Shown: positions 7,816-17,568, numbered from the stretch's first letter. The stretch: 64,000 nucleotides of DNA from Pseudomonas alliivorans (GCF_017826695.1 NZ_JAFFZW010000002.1:496001-560000), one strand, 5' to 3'. The notes: a model not told the origin generated them from the sequence alone. Numbers and translations are program-made.

Positions 7816-9759
7816 TCATCCGAAGCTGCGTTCGCCATCCGGCGTGTCGATCCACTTCAGTGTGTCTTCAAAGCTGATCGGCGGACTGTAGAAATAACCT
7901 TGAACCAGCGTGCAGCCAAGGGTTTCCAGAGCGTTGAGTTCTTCCTGTGTCTCCACGCCCTCGATGACGCAACCAAGCGACATATCCATGCTCAAGGCCA
8001 CCAGGGATTTGACGATCTTGTAGCTGGCCGGGTTGTCGTGAACGCCGGTCACGAAGCTTCGGTCGATCTTGAGCTTGGTCAGGGCCAGTGCGTGCAACTG
8101 GCTGAGGCTCGAATAACCGGTGCCGAAGTCATCCAGCGATATCCCGCATCCCAACTGCCGGAACTGGTTGACCGCCTGCCGCACCTGAGCGATGTCCTTC
8201 ATGACGGCCGTCTCGGTGATTTCAAGATCCAGCCGCGACGCGTCGAAACCACTGTTTTCGATGATCTCCACGATCTGGTTGACACTCTCGCAGGTGGCAA
8301 AATCATGGGCCGAAAGGTTGAACGACAACCTGATGGGTGCAGGCCAGGACAGCGCCTTCTGCAAGGCATGGGTCAGCAACGGCGCAGTCAGTTTGTTGAT
8401 CATGCCGATACGCTCGGCAATCGGGATGAAGCGCGCAGGCGACACGGCACCCAGTTCCGGGCTGTTCCAGCGGGCAAGCGCTTCGAATGCGACGGTTTCC
8501 CTGCTCCGGCTGTTCATGATGGGCTGGAACAGCACGTAGAACTCGGTCTCCAGACTGGCTCGCCGCAGTGCCTGCTCAGTCACACCATCAGCATGCAGTT
8601 GTTGACGATGACTGGCAGAAAACAGGCAGGTCGAGCCGGGGTTGTGATTCTTTCCCTGATAGAGCGCGTAGTCCGCGTACTCGAACAATTGCGTGGCGTT
8701 GTCGGCCGTCGCCGGGTAGGTCGCAATACCGAAGGTCGCGCCGATCTGGATCGGCATTTCCAGCAGCTCGAAATGCTCATGCATCTGATCGCACAGGCGT
8801 TTGCCCAAGGCCAGCAAAGCTTCTCTGCTGATGTCGCCTTTGACGACCAGCGCAAACTCGTCGCCACCCAGCCGCGACACATGAACCGTGTCGCTTGCCG
8901 ACTGCTTCAGGCGATCGGCAACCATGATCAGCAGCTGGTCGCCGGTGCGATGACCGTACAGATCATTCACCGGCTTGAAACCATCCAGGTCCAGTATGCC
9001 GACCGCAAGCCCGGTGCCACGCGCCAGCGCATCGGTCATGGCCAGGTCCAGGGTCTGGAAGAACTGACGCCGGTTGGGCAATCCGGTCAGGCTGTCCTGA
9101 TTGGCCAGCAGCAGGTTTTCGTTGCTCAGTCGCTCGGTCTGCACCTGCACATTTACCAGGCTGGTGAAGTCACGGTATTGATAACGAAGAATGATCAGCA
9201 TGCCAATCGACACCAATACGATGTTCGCCGCCGTGGCGATGAAGATCGTGTTGTGGGTCGAGGCGAAGAACACCACGAAGGCCGCGTTCACCACGACCGC
9301 CGTCGTCAGCGCGGCAGGCTGCAGGTGCATCATGCAGAAAATGCACACGATCACCGTGATGCCCATGAAAAAGGCGACATGGGCCTGTGCGTAGGCATCG
9401 CCATAGGGGTACAGCGCCAGTGACCAGCCTGCGAACGCAGCGGCAATGATTCCGGCCAGGCCATTGGTGCTGCGCAAGGTGGCCAGGATCGTCGCTTCGG
9501 ATGGTAGCCTGTTGACTGTACGCAACCACATGCGAGCGCGAATCCCGCACACCAGCGTCAGCAATCCCGGCACCAGCAGGGTCAGCCACAACGGCGCAGA
9601 ACGGTGAGTGAACGCCAGCGCCCAAGTGTTGACCAGCAGCACGAAGTACATCAACGGCAGTTGACGGGACAACGCGATGTATTGGGCCCGGAGCAGCCGG
9701 GGGTGATCGGTGGGCACTGACATCAGGGTACGCAGAGTACCCAACAGGTTTTTCAGCAT
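7816..9759 (-). CDS. Membrane-anchored GGDEF-EAL cyclic-di-GMP protein
   Basis: A 647-residue protein. About five to six hydrophobic segments occupy residues 30-195 (MASE-like sensor, e.g. LMYFVLLVNTWALAF, HVAFFMGITVIVCIFCMM). A diguanylate cyclase domain follows with an intact GGDEF motif near residues 298-302. An EAL phosphodiesterase domain follows with FEALARW near 425, LDLEITE, DDFGTGYSSL and LKIDRSF, all conserved. Both activities could therefore be real; which dominates cannot be read. No partner gene is adjacent: vanR is 288 bp downstream and the nucleoside hydrolase diverges 348 bp upstream. The gap 7528-7815 on its downstream side shows no feature. Confidence 0.93.
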   Translation of the reverse strand: MLKNLLGTLRTLMSVPTDHPRLLRAQYIALSRQLPLMYFVLLVNTWALAFTHRSAPLWLTLLVPGLLTLVCGIRARMWLRTVNRLPSEATILATLRSTNGLAGIIAAAFAGWSLALYPYGDAYAQAHVAFFMGITVIVCIFCMMHLQPAALTTAVVVNAAFVVFFASTHNTIFIATAANIVLVSIGMLIILRYQYRDFTSLVNVQVQTERLSNENLLLANQDSLTGLPNRRQFFQTLDLAMTDALARGTGLAVGILDLDGFKPVNDLYGHRTGDQLLIMVADRLKQSASDTVHVSRLGGDEFALVVKGDISREALLALGKRLCDQMHEHFELLEMPIQIGATFGIATYPATADNATQLFEYADYALYQGKNHNPGSTCLFSASHRQQLHADGVTEQALRRASLETEFYVLFQPIMNSRSRETVAFEALARWNSPELGAVSPARFIPIAERIGMINKLTAPLLTHALQKALSWPAPIRLSFNLSAHDFATCESVNQIVEIIENSGFDASRLDLEITETAVMKDIAQVRQAVNQFRQLGCGISLDDFGTGYSSLSQLHALALTKLKIDRSFVTGVHDNPASYKIVKSLVALSMDMSLGCVIEGVETQEELNALETLGCTLVQGYFYSPPISFEDTLKWIDTPDGERSFG

Positions 9760-10107
9760 CGCAAGGCTTCTCTGTTACCACAGTCAAAGCGCACGTGGCT
9801 TGCTGTATTTCATGCGGGCCGGGCAACGTGCGGCTCGCTTGTCATGCTCTCGGCCAGGGCGACTCTTTCTTTAACACAAAACACGACTTTCAAGCGGCTT
9901 TTCAATTAAAGGGGTTTCAACTTTACCGCGCCACGCTCACTCGACGCAGACCAGAAGCTGTTGTATATATCAGGCCGACTTGAAGTGCCGCATGATTTGA
10001 ACCAAACCGCCAAAATGAACTCATGACACAGGTTTTTACAGCGCCCGGCTGTTTTCAGTCCCTGCGTGCCATTCCTGGCTCTTTTACGAAGTACATGGAG
10101 AAGTAAC
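9760..10107. other. Intergenic region between divergent GGDEF-EAL and nucleoside hydrolase genes
   Basis: These 348 bases hold no convincing ORF. The region is more AT-rich than its flanks, especially 9885-10030, and must contain the two divergent promoters. I could not assign -35/-10 elements with confidence, and saw no strong inverted repeat or sigma-54 site. Confidence 0.5.
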
Positions 10108-11112
10108 ATGAACAGGAAAGTTATTATCGACACCGATATGGGCTGGGACGATGTCCTGTCCATTGCCTACCTGATGAAACGGCCGGATATCGACATCGTC
10201 GGCATCACGGTCACCGGCTGTGGCGAAACCGATCTGAACTGGGGCGTGATCATCGCCCGGCATCTGCTGGGCATCGGCAACCGGCTTGATGCTGTCGTTG
10301 CCTGCGGCACGGATAGACCGACGGCGTATGACTACCGGTTTCCTCAGGACTTCAAAAACGACATGAACGGCGTCATGGGTCTGCTGGGAACCTTGAACCC
10401 TGTACAACTTCCAGTGCTTTGCGAAATGCCCGCCTGGACATTTCTGTTTGAAACAATCACGCACAGCCCGGGGCCGGTCACGATTCTTTCGCTGGGTGGC
10501 TTTACCAACATTGCAAAGATGTTGTCGCTGAGCACAAATCCGAACGACTTCGCCAACATCGACGGTATTTATGCAATGGCGGGTGCCGTTTATGTTGACG
10601 GCAACGTAGCAGGTTTGAACAACGCGAAACCTGAATGGGATCAGGGTCCGGCTTATTCCAGCAATTATTATGCGGAGTGGAATGTATTTGTGGACGCCGT
10701 GGCGGCCGACACGGTATTCGGCTCGACGCTGCCCCTCACATTGGTACCGCTGGACGCATGCAATCAGGTGATCCTCGACCCTGGCTACTCGACACGGATC
10801 ACCGCGACCGATCCGGTCGCGACACTGGTGCGTAAAGTGCTTGAGGCCAAGTCCGGCACGCACGCCGAAGGTAATCTGCCGGTGCCTATCTTCGACCCGC
10901 TGGCGACCCTGCTGATGGCGGGTGGTATTAGCGCAACCAAAACCAATGCCGAGTATCTGTCGGTCGACACTACCCGTTCCGATCAAGACAACCACTGTGG
11001 TCAGGTTATCGTCAATGACGGCGGCTCAAGGCCTGTCTCGTTCGTGACCGGCGTGTCGCAAACCGCTTTCGCCAACAACTTTGCGCAAGTGATCAACCTT
11101 CCTCTGAGCTGA
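10108..11112 (+). CDS. Nucleoside hydrolase (inosine/uridine-preferring family)
   Basis: A 334-residue protein starting MNRKVIIDTDMGWDD. The N-terminal calcium and substrate loop DTDxGxDD (D8, D10, D14, D15) matches the family that cleaves the N-glycosidic bond of nucleosides. AEWNVFVDAVAADTVF resembles the internal ExN...D..AA motif. The C-terminal Asp is present in IFDPLATLL, but the preceding position, often His in the family, is Phe, so base preference may differ. ATG 10108 follows GGAGAAG with good spacing. The gene stands alone. Confidence 0.88.
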   Translation: MNRKVIIDTDMGWDDVLSIAYLMKRPDIDIVGITVTGCGETDLNWGVIIARHLLGIGNRLDAVVACGTDRPTAYDYRFPQDFKNDMNGVMGLLGTLNPVQLPVLCEMPAWTFLFETITHSPGPVTILSLGGFTNIAKMLSLSTNPNDFANIDGIYAMAGAVYVDGNVAGLNNAKPEWDQGPAYSSNYYAEWNVFVDAVAADTVFGSTLPLTLVPLDACNQVILDPGYSTRITATDPVATLVRKVLEAKSGTHAEGNLPVPIFDPLATLLMAGGISATKTNAEYLSVDTTRSDQDNHCGQVIVNDGGSRPVSFVTGVSQTAFANNFAQVINLPLS

Positions 11113-11120
11113 CGGCAAGC

Positions 11121-11151
11121 GCCGTGCCCGAGCGCACTGCACGGGCACGGC
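11121..11151 (+). terminator. Hairpin after nucleoside hydrolase
   Basis: GCCGTGCCC (11121-11129) pairs with GGGCACGGC (11143-11151), a nine-base-pair stem with a 13-base loop, eight bases after the stop. There is no T-tract, so it may be a repeat-type 3' end structure instead of a classical terminator. Confidence 0.45.
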
Positions 11152-11234
11152 AATCGGCTCGCGCTGGTAGCCCTGAACCATGTAAGACGCCCGGCAGTCA
11201 GAAGGCTACTTCACGCCCTGCTCAGGATTTCCGC

Positions 11235-12998
11235 ATGTTCAGCCGTACTCTGCTTGTCGCTGCCACCCTGGCCTGCTCATCGCCCGCTTTCGCCGATGAC
11301 ACGCTGCGCATCGAGCGCCTGCAACGTTGTGACGACCTGCTCGACCGCCAGCAGCAGACGTTCTGTCTCGACGCAGAAGGCATGGGCAAGGGCCCGGTTG
11401 AAATCAGACTGGGCGGCAAGACCCTGCCCGACAGCGCCATCCAGCGCGACGGCGACCGTCTGCGGGTGCAGTTGAACTATGCCGACTGGCAGAGCGGCCC
11501 GCTCTGGCTGCAACAGGGTGGTACTGGCAGCAACGCGGTCTGGCTGAGCATGGCAGGCAGTCATGTGCTGGCCGCCACACCGGATGAAGTCGCAAAAAAC
11601 ATGGACGGGCTGACCACCTATGTGAACCTGATCAGCCTGATCATCGAGGAGCGTTTCGACGGCCGCGAAGAAGCGCAGAGCATTGCCCGGAAATTCGGCG
11701 CTACCGTCGTCGGCTCGATTGCACCGCTCAATACCTGGCAATTGCGCTTGCCGGTAAAGAATCTGGTGGAACGCGATGCCATGGTGCTGCGCATGGGCAG
11801 CGAAGTCAGTGTCGACGCCGTCGTCATCGAAGAGTCCCAGGCCGAAGCCGCTGAAAGCGAGGCGCCGCCTTCGGACGGCAAACAGGAAAAACCGACGCGT
11901 GAGCAATGGACCGCCAACCGTTTCATGGATGCCGTCAATTACTACCAGCGCCGGATTCCCGGCAAGGTGTCTCCCATCAAGCCGGTGCCGATTCGCATCG
12001 GTATCATCGAACGCAACGTCGACTTCGACACCCCGGACTTTGCCGATTATCGAGGCGACTGTCACAGCGGCGCACCCCGCACCTGTGTGTTTGCCCGGGA
12101 CGCTCGCAGGCCTGACGGTCATGGCACTACCGTGACCGGCATCCTGGCAGCCAATACCGCAGAAGGCGGCAACACGGGTTTTCTGAGGTCGCTGGACGGC
12201 GCGAGCCAGGGCTTCGATGTGATCGTGGAACGCAACTCCGACGCAGGCATCGCTGCCAACGTGGCAGCCTCGGTCAACCTGGTCGAAGACGGCGTCAGGG
12301 TGTTGAACTGGAGCTGGGGCATTCACCGGATCGGAGCGAAGAATATTCAAGGGGATGACGTTGACTCGCTGATCCGTTCGGGGCTGGCGATGTCCGGCTA
12401 TGAAGAGCTGCTGGAGGAGTTCTTTCTCTGGCTGCGCGAAAAGCACCCCGATGTGCTGGTGGTGAACTCGGCGGGTAATGGGTCGTCCTTCTCGAGCACT
12501 GACGAATACCGACTGCCCTCCTCCTTCATCACGGATCAACTGCTGGTCGTGGGCGGCCATCAGCGCACCGAGCGCGATAACGTCGCCGTGGATGACCCGG
12601 CCTACGTCGAGAAGCGCGCGTCTTCAAACGTGGATATGCGCGTCGACATCATGGCATCCGCCTGTACACGGGCGTCAACGGCCAAGGCTGGCGAACAGGG
12701 CGCGGTGCACTGCGGCACCTCCTACGCCACGCCCATGGTCACAGGCATGGTGGCTGCCATGCTGTCGATCAACCCCAGACTCACCCCCGAGCAGATCCGC
12801 ATGCTGTTGCGCCGCAGCGCCATGACCATCGGCAGCAACTATGACTTCGAACCGGTGGGCGCCGACGACCTCACTGCACCGATTTTGCCGTCCGAACGGG
12901 AGTTCAAGCTGCATGACAAGGACGTGGGTCGTTCGGCGCGCCTGGACATGCAAAAGGCTCTGGACCTTACGGTACAGAGCCTTGATCGCGTGAGATGA
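11235..12998 (+). CDS. Exported subtilase-fold (S8) protein with Glu at the catalytic Asp position
   Basis: A 587-residue protein. The start MFSRTLLVAATLACSSPAFA is a clear signal peptide. Residues 25-230 are an unassigned N-terminal region, perhaps an inhibitor-like prodomain. The S8 domain follows: His in DGHGTTVTGI (H296), oxyanion Asn in NSAGNGSS (N415) and Ser in GTSYATPM (S496) are intact. The motif usually read V-I-D-T-G-V is here I-I-E-R-N-V, placing Glu259 where the catalytic Asp should be. The protein may be a weak or altered protease or a non-catalytic relative. The next gene, on the other strand, encodes another exported protein. Confidence 0.85.
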   Translation: MFSRTLLVAATLACSSPAFADDTLRIERLQRCDDLLDRQQQTFCLDAEGMGKGPVEIRLGGKTLPDSAIQRDGDRLRVQLNYADWQSGPLWLQQGGTGSNAVWLSMAGSHVLAATPDEVAKNMDGLTTYVNLISLIIEERFDGREEAQSIARKFGATVVGSIAPLNTWQLRLPVKNLVERDAMVLRMGSEVSVDAVVIEESQAEAAESEAPPSDGKQEKPTREQWTANRFMDAVNYYQRRIPGKVSPIKPVPIRIGIIERNVDFDTPDFADYRGDCHSGAPRTCVFARDARRPDGHGTTVTGILAANTAEGGNTGFLRSLDGASQGFDVIVERNSDAGIAANVAASVNLVEDGVRVLNWSWGIHRIGAKNIQGDDVDSLIRSGLAMSGYEELLEEFFLWLREKHPDVLVVNSAGNGSSFSSTDEYRLPSSFITDQLLVVGGHQRTERDNVAVDDPAYVEKRASSNVDMRVDIMASACTRASTAKAGEQGAVHCGTSYATPMVTGMVAAMLSINPRLTPEQIRMLLRRSAMTIGSNYDFEPVGADDLTAPILPSEREFKLHDKDVGRSARLDMQKALDLTVQSLDRVR

Positions 12999-13013
12999 GT
13001 TATCCGGCGGGGA

Positions 13014-13697
13014 TCAGTTTGCAGCCACCTGATCCCGCTCAGCCTGCATGACCAGCGCCTTGAGCGAGGCATCGAACTGCTTCAGGGCGGTGACCTGCAG
13101 TTCGCGCTGCTGGTCGATCTGCGCGGCGATTTCAGGGGCGGCCTTGCCCTTTACCCAGACCGAAGGCATTGCCTGACCGGTTGCGCCCTCTGCCTTGCCG
13201 ATGTACTGCAGATTGGCATCGTAGAACCGGGCCAGATAACGCGCTTGCACCTGATTGTTGCGCTTGCTCACCAGTTGGTTATAGGTGTCGAGCATCACCA
13301 CCACGTCAGGCCGCGCCTGCATCACCGCGTCGAGGTTGTCATAGACGGTCACCGAGGCAAACTCTTTCTTCAGAGAGCCGGTGAGCCAGTCGATGGCCAG
13401 CTTCGGGTCGGAGCTGTTGATGAAGGCGTCGCGAATACGGGAATCCAGTGCAGGGTTTCGGGCAGAGCGCTGGGCAACGGCATGATAGTTGGTCAGGTAC
13501 TCCAGGTTACTGACCGTGTTCTCGCTGTACAGCACGCCGACCGACTGCGAATGCTGAAGGCTGGCAGGGCTGTCTGCTACCGGCTGGAAGTGGCAGGCCT
13601 GAGCGTTATCGAGTTGGGTGGCAGCGGAAACGGACGACATGGCCAGAGGCGCACTGATCAAGACAGCGACAAAAGTCAGCAGGTTGAAAATATTCAT
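13014..13697 (-). CDS. Exported protein of unknown function
   Basis: A 227-residue protein with a signal peptide (MNIFNLLTFVAVLISAPLAMSSVSA). The mature part is soluble, with no membrane segment. It contains SVGVLYSENTVSNLEYLTNYHA and a stretch AVMQARPDVVVMLDTYNQLVSKRNN that looks like a Rossmann-type strand-helix unit, so an alpha/beta periplasmic fold is possible. I do not recognise the family. It converges with the subtilase-like gene (15-bp gap), so joint regulation is not implied. A 151-bp AT-rich gap lies upstream. Confidence 0.75.
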   Translation of the reverse strand: MNIFNLLTFVAVLISAPLAMSSVSAATQLDNAQACHFQPVADSPASLQHSQSVGVLYSENTVSNLEYLTNYHAVAQRSARNPALDSRIRDAFINSSDPKLAIDWLTGSLKKEFASVTVYDNLDAVMQARPDVVVMLDTYNQLVSKRNNQVQARYLARFYDANLQYIGKAEGATGQAMPSVWVKGKAAPEIAAQIDQQRELQVTALKQFDASLKALVMQAERDQVAAN

Positions 13698-13848
13698 CGT
13701 TCGTTTCCTTCTGTACGGAGCAAGTGGCTATGACGCCATCCTCCTCCTTTGCCGAAAAAACAGAACTTGCCTTTCTTGATGGTGACTATCGATTGAACGA
13801 ATGATAGTAGACGGCCATGAACCACACGCGTCTTCGGCATAAATAACT

Positions 13849-14751
13849 TCAAATATTCATATCGACCTTCACCGCAGCCCGAATGGCTTCGAGCAACATC
13901 ATGCAGGCCGGATTGTCATTGTCGGTCCGCCAGACCAGATGCAGCTCACTCTGCACACCCTCGCCCAGGTCGATCTCGCGAAACACCACATCCTTGAACA
14001 CCACATTGGTCGCGCAGCGCGGCACCAGCGCCAGGCCCATTCCAGCGTTGACCAGCGCCAGAATGGTCAGCGACGAGCCGAGCCACTGCACATAATCCGG
14101 GGCAACGCGGGCCGAACGAAACATCCCGGTCAGCAGCTCGTTGAACGGCGGATAGGCCGAGTGCGAGTACATCAGGAAAGGTGCGCCGTCCAGATCTTCA
14201 ACCGCGACCGACGAAGCCCCGGCAAGCGGATGGTTGCCCGGCACCGCGAGCACGAATGGCTCGCGCACCAGGCACTCGGTCTCGTAGCCCGGTTGAAACA
14301 ACGGCGCACGCACAATGCCAAGATCGATGCGCCGCGCCCTGAGCGCTTCATGCTGCTGATAGGTATTCATTTCGGTGAGGGATATCTTGACCTGAGGCTG
14401 ATTGAGCCGCGCCTCGGCGATTACCTTGGGCAGGAATTCGTACACCGCACTGCCGACGAAGCTGATGGTTACCGAGCCGATATCGCCTTCAGCGAAGCGC
14501 CGGGCCGAAATGGCCGCCTGCTGGGCACGCTCAAGCAGTGTCTGCGCCTCGAGGAAAAATGCCCGCCCTGCGGCCGTCAGCGCCACGCTGCGGGTGCTGC
14601 GCGTGAACAGTTCGACACCCAGATTGTGCTCGAGCAACTGGATCTGTCGGCTCAGCGGCGGCTGAGTCATGTTCAGACGTTCGGCCGCTCTTCGGAAATT
14701 CAATTCCGTGGCAACCGTGGTGAAACAGCGCAGTTGGGCCAGCTCGAACAT
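13849..14751 (-). CDS. LysR-family regulator, divergent from glucarate genes
   Basis: A 300-residue LysR protein: HTH at residues 1-60 (FELAQLRCFTTVATELNFRRAAERLNMTQPPLSRQIQLLEHNLGVELF), effector domain after residue 90. ATG 14751 gives the standard N-terminus. It diverges from the MFS transporter and glucarate dehydratase genes with 88 bp between starts, the usual arrangement for a LysR activator of a sugar-acid operon. D-glucarate or a related aldarate is the likely inducer, by inference from context. Confidence 0.88.
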   Translation of the reverse strand: MFELAQLRCFTTVATELNFRRAAERLNMTQPPLSRQIQLLEHNLGVELFTRSTRSVALTAAGRAFFLEAQTLLERAQQAAISARRFAEGDIGSVTISFVGSAVYEFLPKVIAEARLNQPQVKISLTEMNTYQQHEALRARRIDLGIVRAPLFQPGYETECLVREPFVLAVPGNHPLAGASSVAVEDLDGAPFLMYSHSAYPPFNELLTGMFRSARVAPDYVQWLGSSLTILALVNAGMGLALVPRCATNVVFKDVVFREIDLGEGVQSELHLVWRTDNDNPACMMLLEAIRAAVKVDMNI

Positions 14752-14839
14752 TGATTCATTCCAGGTATCAATCAAATCAATATCTAGATTAGACGGGAAT
14801 AATCCCAGCGTCCATGATCGGCTCATCCCCAAAAAAACA

Positions 14840-16234
14840 ATGAACGGGAGTTGCCTCTTGAATACCGTCCCTCACGCTTCGGATCCCACGGTGCTTGCCC
14901 GTGCGGCCAGCAAGGTGAAGCGCCACGTACTTCCGCTGTTCGTGGTGATGTTCATCGTCAACTACATCGACCGGGTCAACATCGGCTTTGTGCGCAGCCA
15001 TCTGGAAACCGATCTGGGCATCGGCGCAGCCGCCTACGGGCTGGGCGCCGGTCTGTTCTTTGTCGGCTATGCGTTGTTTGAAGTGCCCTCCAATATGCTG
15101 CTGCAACGCTACGGCGCACGTGCCTGGCTGACCCGCATCATGTTTACCTGGGGCGCGGCCGCCATGGCCATGGCGTTCGTTCAAGGTGAAACCAGCTTCT
15201 ACGTGCTGCGTTTTGTGCTGGGGGCTGCCGAGGCGGGTTTCTTTCCGGGGATCATCTATTACTTCACCCAGTGGTTGCCCGCCAGTGACCGCGGCAAGGC
15301 CATGGCGCTGTTTCTGAGCGGTTCGGCCATCGCCTCGGTGATTTCCGGCCCGCTGTCCGGCGCGTTACTGGGCATCAGCGGTCTGAGCCTGCATGGCTGG
15401 CAGTGGATGTTTCTGATCGAAGGTTTTGCCTCGATTGTGCTGTGCGTTTTCGTCTGGTTCTGGCTGCAGTCGCACCCTCACGAAGCCAAATGGCTGACAG
15501 ATGAAGAAAAGACCACGCTGGTCAACGCCATCGTCGAGGAGCAGCGCGCTCGAGAAGCCACCCAAACCCTACGGCCTTCGGTGTTCAAATTGCTGGCGGA
15601 TCGGCAGATCGTGCTGTTCTGCTTCATCTACTTCTCGGTGGCCCTGACGATCTATGGCGCCACGTTCTGGCTGCCGAGCATGATTCGCAAGATGGGCAGC
15701 CTGAGCGACTTCGAGGTCGGGCTGTTCAACTCGGTGCCCTGGCTGATCTCGATTGTCGCCATGTACGGCTTTGCAGCCCTGGCGGCGCGTTTCAAGCATC
15801 AGCAGGCGTGGGTCGCTGTGACACTGGTGATCGCCGCGTTCGGCATGTTCATGTCGACCACCGGCGGGCCGGTCTTTGCCTTCGTCGCCATCTGCTTTGC
15901 TGCGATCGGCTTCAAGGCAGCGTCGGCGCTGTTCTGGCCCATTCCACAGGGCTATCTGGATGCGCGCATCGCCGCCGCAGTGATTGCGCTGATCAACTCC
16001 ATCGGCAACCTGGGCGGTTTCGTTGCGCCCACCGCGTTTGGCTTTCTGGAGCAGACCACCGGCTCCATTCAAGGGGGTCTTTATGGGCTGGCGGCCACCT
16101 CGCTGCTGGCGGCCATCGTGATCTTCTTTGCCCGCACCACGCCGAAAGGTGGTGCGCGCCGCCCGTCCAGGGCTGAGCCGGCGACAGTGCACACGAACGC
16201 CCCGCTCGGCCCCCGCTCAAGCCTCAAACCCTGA
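14840..16234 (+). CDS. gudP: MFS transporter, probable D-glucarate/aldarate permease (ACS family)
   Basis: A 464-residue protein with about twelve hydrophobic segments. The anion:cation symporter signature YIDRVNIGFV...GLGAGLFFVGYALFEVPSNM is near the N-terminus, as in GudP/GarP and phthalate permeases. ATG 14840 was chosen over an upstream in-frame ATG that would extend into the divergent LysR gene. Glucarate dehydratase follows 19 bp downstream, which is the main reason for the substrate call. Confidence 0.85.
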   Translation: MNGSCLLNTVPHASDPTVLARAASKVKRHVLPLFVVMFIVNYIDRVNIGFVRSHLETDLGIGAAAYGLGAGLFFVGYALFEVPSNMLLQRYGARAWLTRIMFTWGAAAMAMAFVQGETSFYVLRFVLGAAEAGFFPGIIYYFTQWLPASDRGKAMALFLSGSAIASVISGPLSGALLGISGLSLHGWQWMFLIEGFASIVLCVFVWFWLQSHPHEAKWLTDEEKTTLVNAIVEEQRAREATQTLRPSVFKLLADRQIVLFCFIYFSVALTIYGATFWLPSMIRKMGSLSDFEVGLFNSVPWLISIVAMYGFAALAARFKHQQAWVAVTLVIAAFGMFMSTTGGPVFAFVAICFAAIGFKAASALFWPIPQGYLDARIAAAVIALINSIGNLGGFVAPTAFGFLEQTTGSIQGGLYGLAATSLLAAIVIFFARTTPKGGARRPSRAEPATVHTNAPLGPRSSLKP

Positions 16235-16253
16235 TCAACCGGGAGACAGCCCT

Positions 16254-17528
16254 TTGAAAATCATCCGAGTCACCGTCACCCCCATCGCCTTTCGCGATCC
16301 GCCTCTGCTCAACGCCAGTGGCATACACGAACCCTTCGCGCTGCGCTCGATTATCGAAATCGAGAGCGACAACGGTTACATCGGCCTGGGCGAAAGTTAT
16401 GGCGATGCCCCGGCACTGGCGATTCAGCAACAGGTACAGAACCAGTTGATCGGCCTCGACCCGTTCAACCTGAGCCAGTTACGCAGCATCGTTCAGGCCA
16501 CTGTGGCGGCCCACAAGCCCGCGAGTCTGGCCGGTGCGGAACTGGCCCCCGGCTCCCACGCCAGCAAAGCCGTCAGCAACGCTTATTCGGCCTTCGAAGT
16601 GGCGTTTCTTGATCTGCAGGCACGCTCGATAAACGTGCCGCTGGTGGACCTGCTCGGTGGCGCAGTTCGCGATCAGGTGCCGTTCAGCGCTTACCTGTTC
16701 TTCAAGTACGCACAGCACGCCGACTCACCTTATGCACCGGACAGCTGGGGCGAAGCGTTGAGCGAAGAGCAGATCGTGGCTCAGGCCCGGCGCATGATCG
16801 AGGCTTACGGTTTCAAGAGCATCAAACTCAAGGCGGGCGCGCTGGAGCCGGAGCATGAAGTGTCCTGCATCAAGGCGCTGAAGAAAGCCTTCCCCAACTG
16901 CCCGCTGCGTATCGACCCCAACGGCAACTGGTCACTGGAGACCTCGATCCGCATGGCCGAATTGCTGGGCGATGATCTGCAGTACTACGAAGACCCCACG
17001 CCCGGTCTGGACGGCATGTCCGAACTGCACAAACGGACCGGCCTGCCGCTGGCGACCAACATGGTGGTCACCGACTTCGACGAATTCCGTCGCAGCGTTG
17101 CGTTGAACAGCGTGCAGATCGTACTCGCCGACCATCATTACTGGGGCGGCCTGCGCGACACCCAGGCGTTGGCGAAAATGTGCGACACGTTCGGGCTGGG
17201 CGTGTCGATGCACTCCAACTCGCACCTGGGCATCAGCCTTATGGCCATGACCCACGTCGCCGCCTCCGTGCCCAACCTCGATTACGCCTGCGACACGCAT
17301 TACCCGTGGCAGGAGCCGGACGAGGAAGTCATCAAAGGCGGCAAACTGCCTATCGTCGACGGCTGCGTGAAACTGACCCGCGAACCGGGCCTGGGGCTTG
17401 AACTGGACTACGACCAGCTCGGCAAGCTGAACGACCAATACCTGAGTTGCGGTATCCGCCAGCGCGATGACGTGAAACAGATGCAGAAGTACAAGCCTGA
17501 CTGGAAGGCGCTAAAGCCTCGGTATTGA
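16254..17528 (+). CDS. gudD: Glucarate dehydratase
   Basis: A 424-residue enolase-superfamily enzyme. It opens with VTVTPIAFRDPPLLNASGIHEPFALRSI, a stretch characteristic of glucarate dehydratase. SIKLKAGALEPEHE carries the KxK base, LRIDPNGNW and EDPTPG the metal ligands, and MHSNSHLGIS the catalytic His. It dehydrates D-glucarate to 5-dehydro-4-deoxyglucarate. The start appears to be TTG at 16254, five bases after the SD-like GGGAGACAG, since no ATG or GTG fits the conserved N-terminus. It is slightly shorter than the E. coli enzyme. Confidence 0.9.
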   Translation: MKIIRVTVTPIAFRDPPLLNASGIHEPFALRSIIEIESDNGYIGLGESYGDAPALAIQQQVQNQLIGLDPFNLSQLRSIVQATVAAHKPASLAGAELAPGSHASKAVSNAYSAFEVAFLDLQARSINVPLVDLLGGAVRDQVPFSAYLFFKYAQHADSPYAPDSWGEALSEEQIVAQARRMIEAYGFKSIKLKAGALEPEHEVSCIKALKKAFPNCPLRIDPNGNWSLETSIRMAELLGDDLQYYEDPTPGLDGMSELHKRTGLPLATNMVVTDFDEFRRSVALNSVQIVLADHHYWGGLRDTQALAKMCDTFGLGVSMHSNSHLGISLMAMTHVAASVPNLDYACDTHYPWQEPDEEVIKGGKLPIVDGCVKLTREPGLGLELDYDQLGKLNDQYLSCGIRQRDDVKQMQKYKPDWKALKPRY

Positions 17529-17546
17529 GCGGCAGTCAAGTCGGAC

Positions 17547-17565
17547 GGCCCCGTCATCCGGGGCC
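17547..17565. terminator. Hairpin between convergent gudD and oxidoreductase
   Basis: GGCCCCG, a five-base loop and CGGGGCC form a perfect seven-base-pair stem in the 40-bp gap between two convergent stops. No T-run follows on either strand, so its role as a bidirectional terminator is inferred from position. Confidence 0.5.
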
Positions 17566-17568
17566 TGA

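Noticed and set aside
7900..9423. A 507-codon plus-strand frame opposite the GGDEF-EAL gene
   Set aside because: Antisense to a complete gene with all catalytic motifs; its translation has no recognisable domain and only reflects high-GC codon structure.
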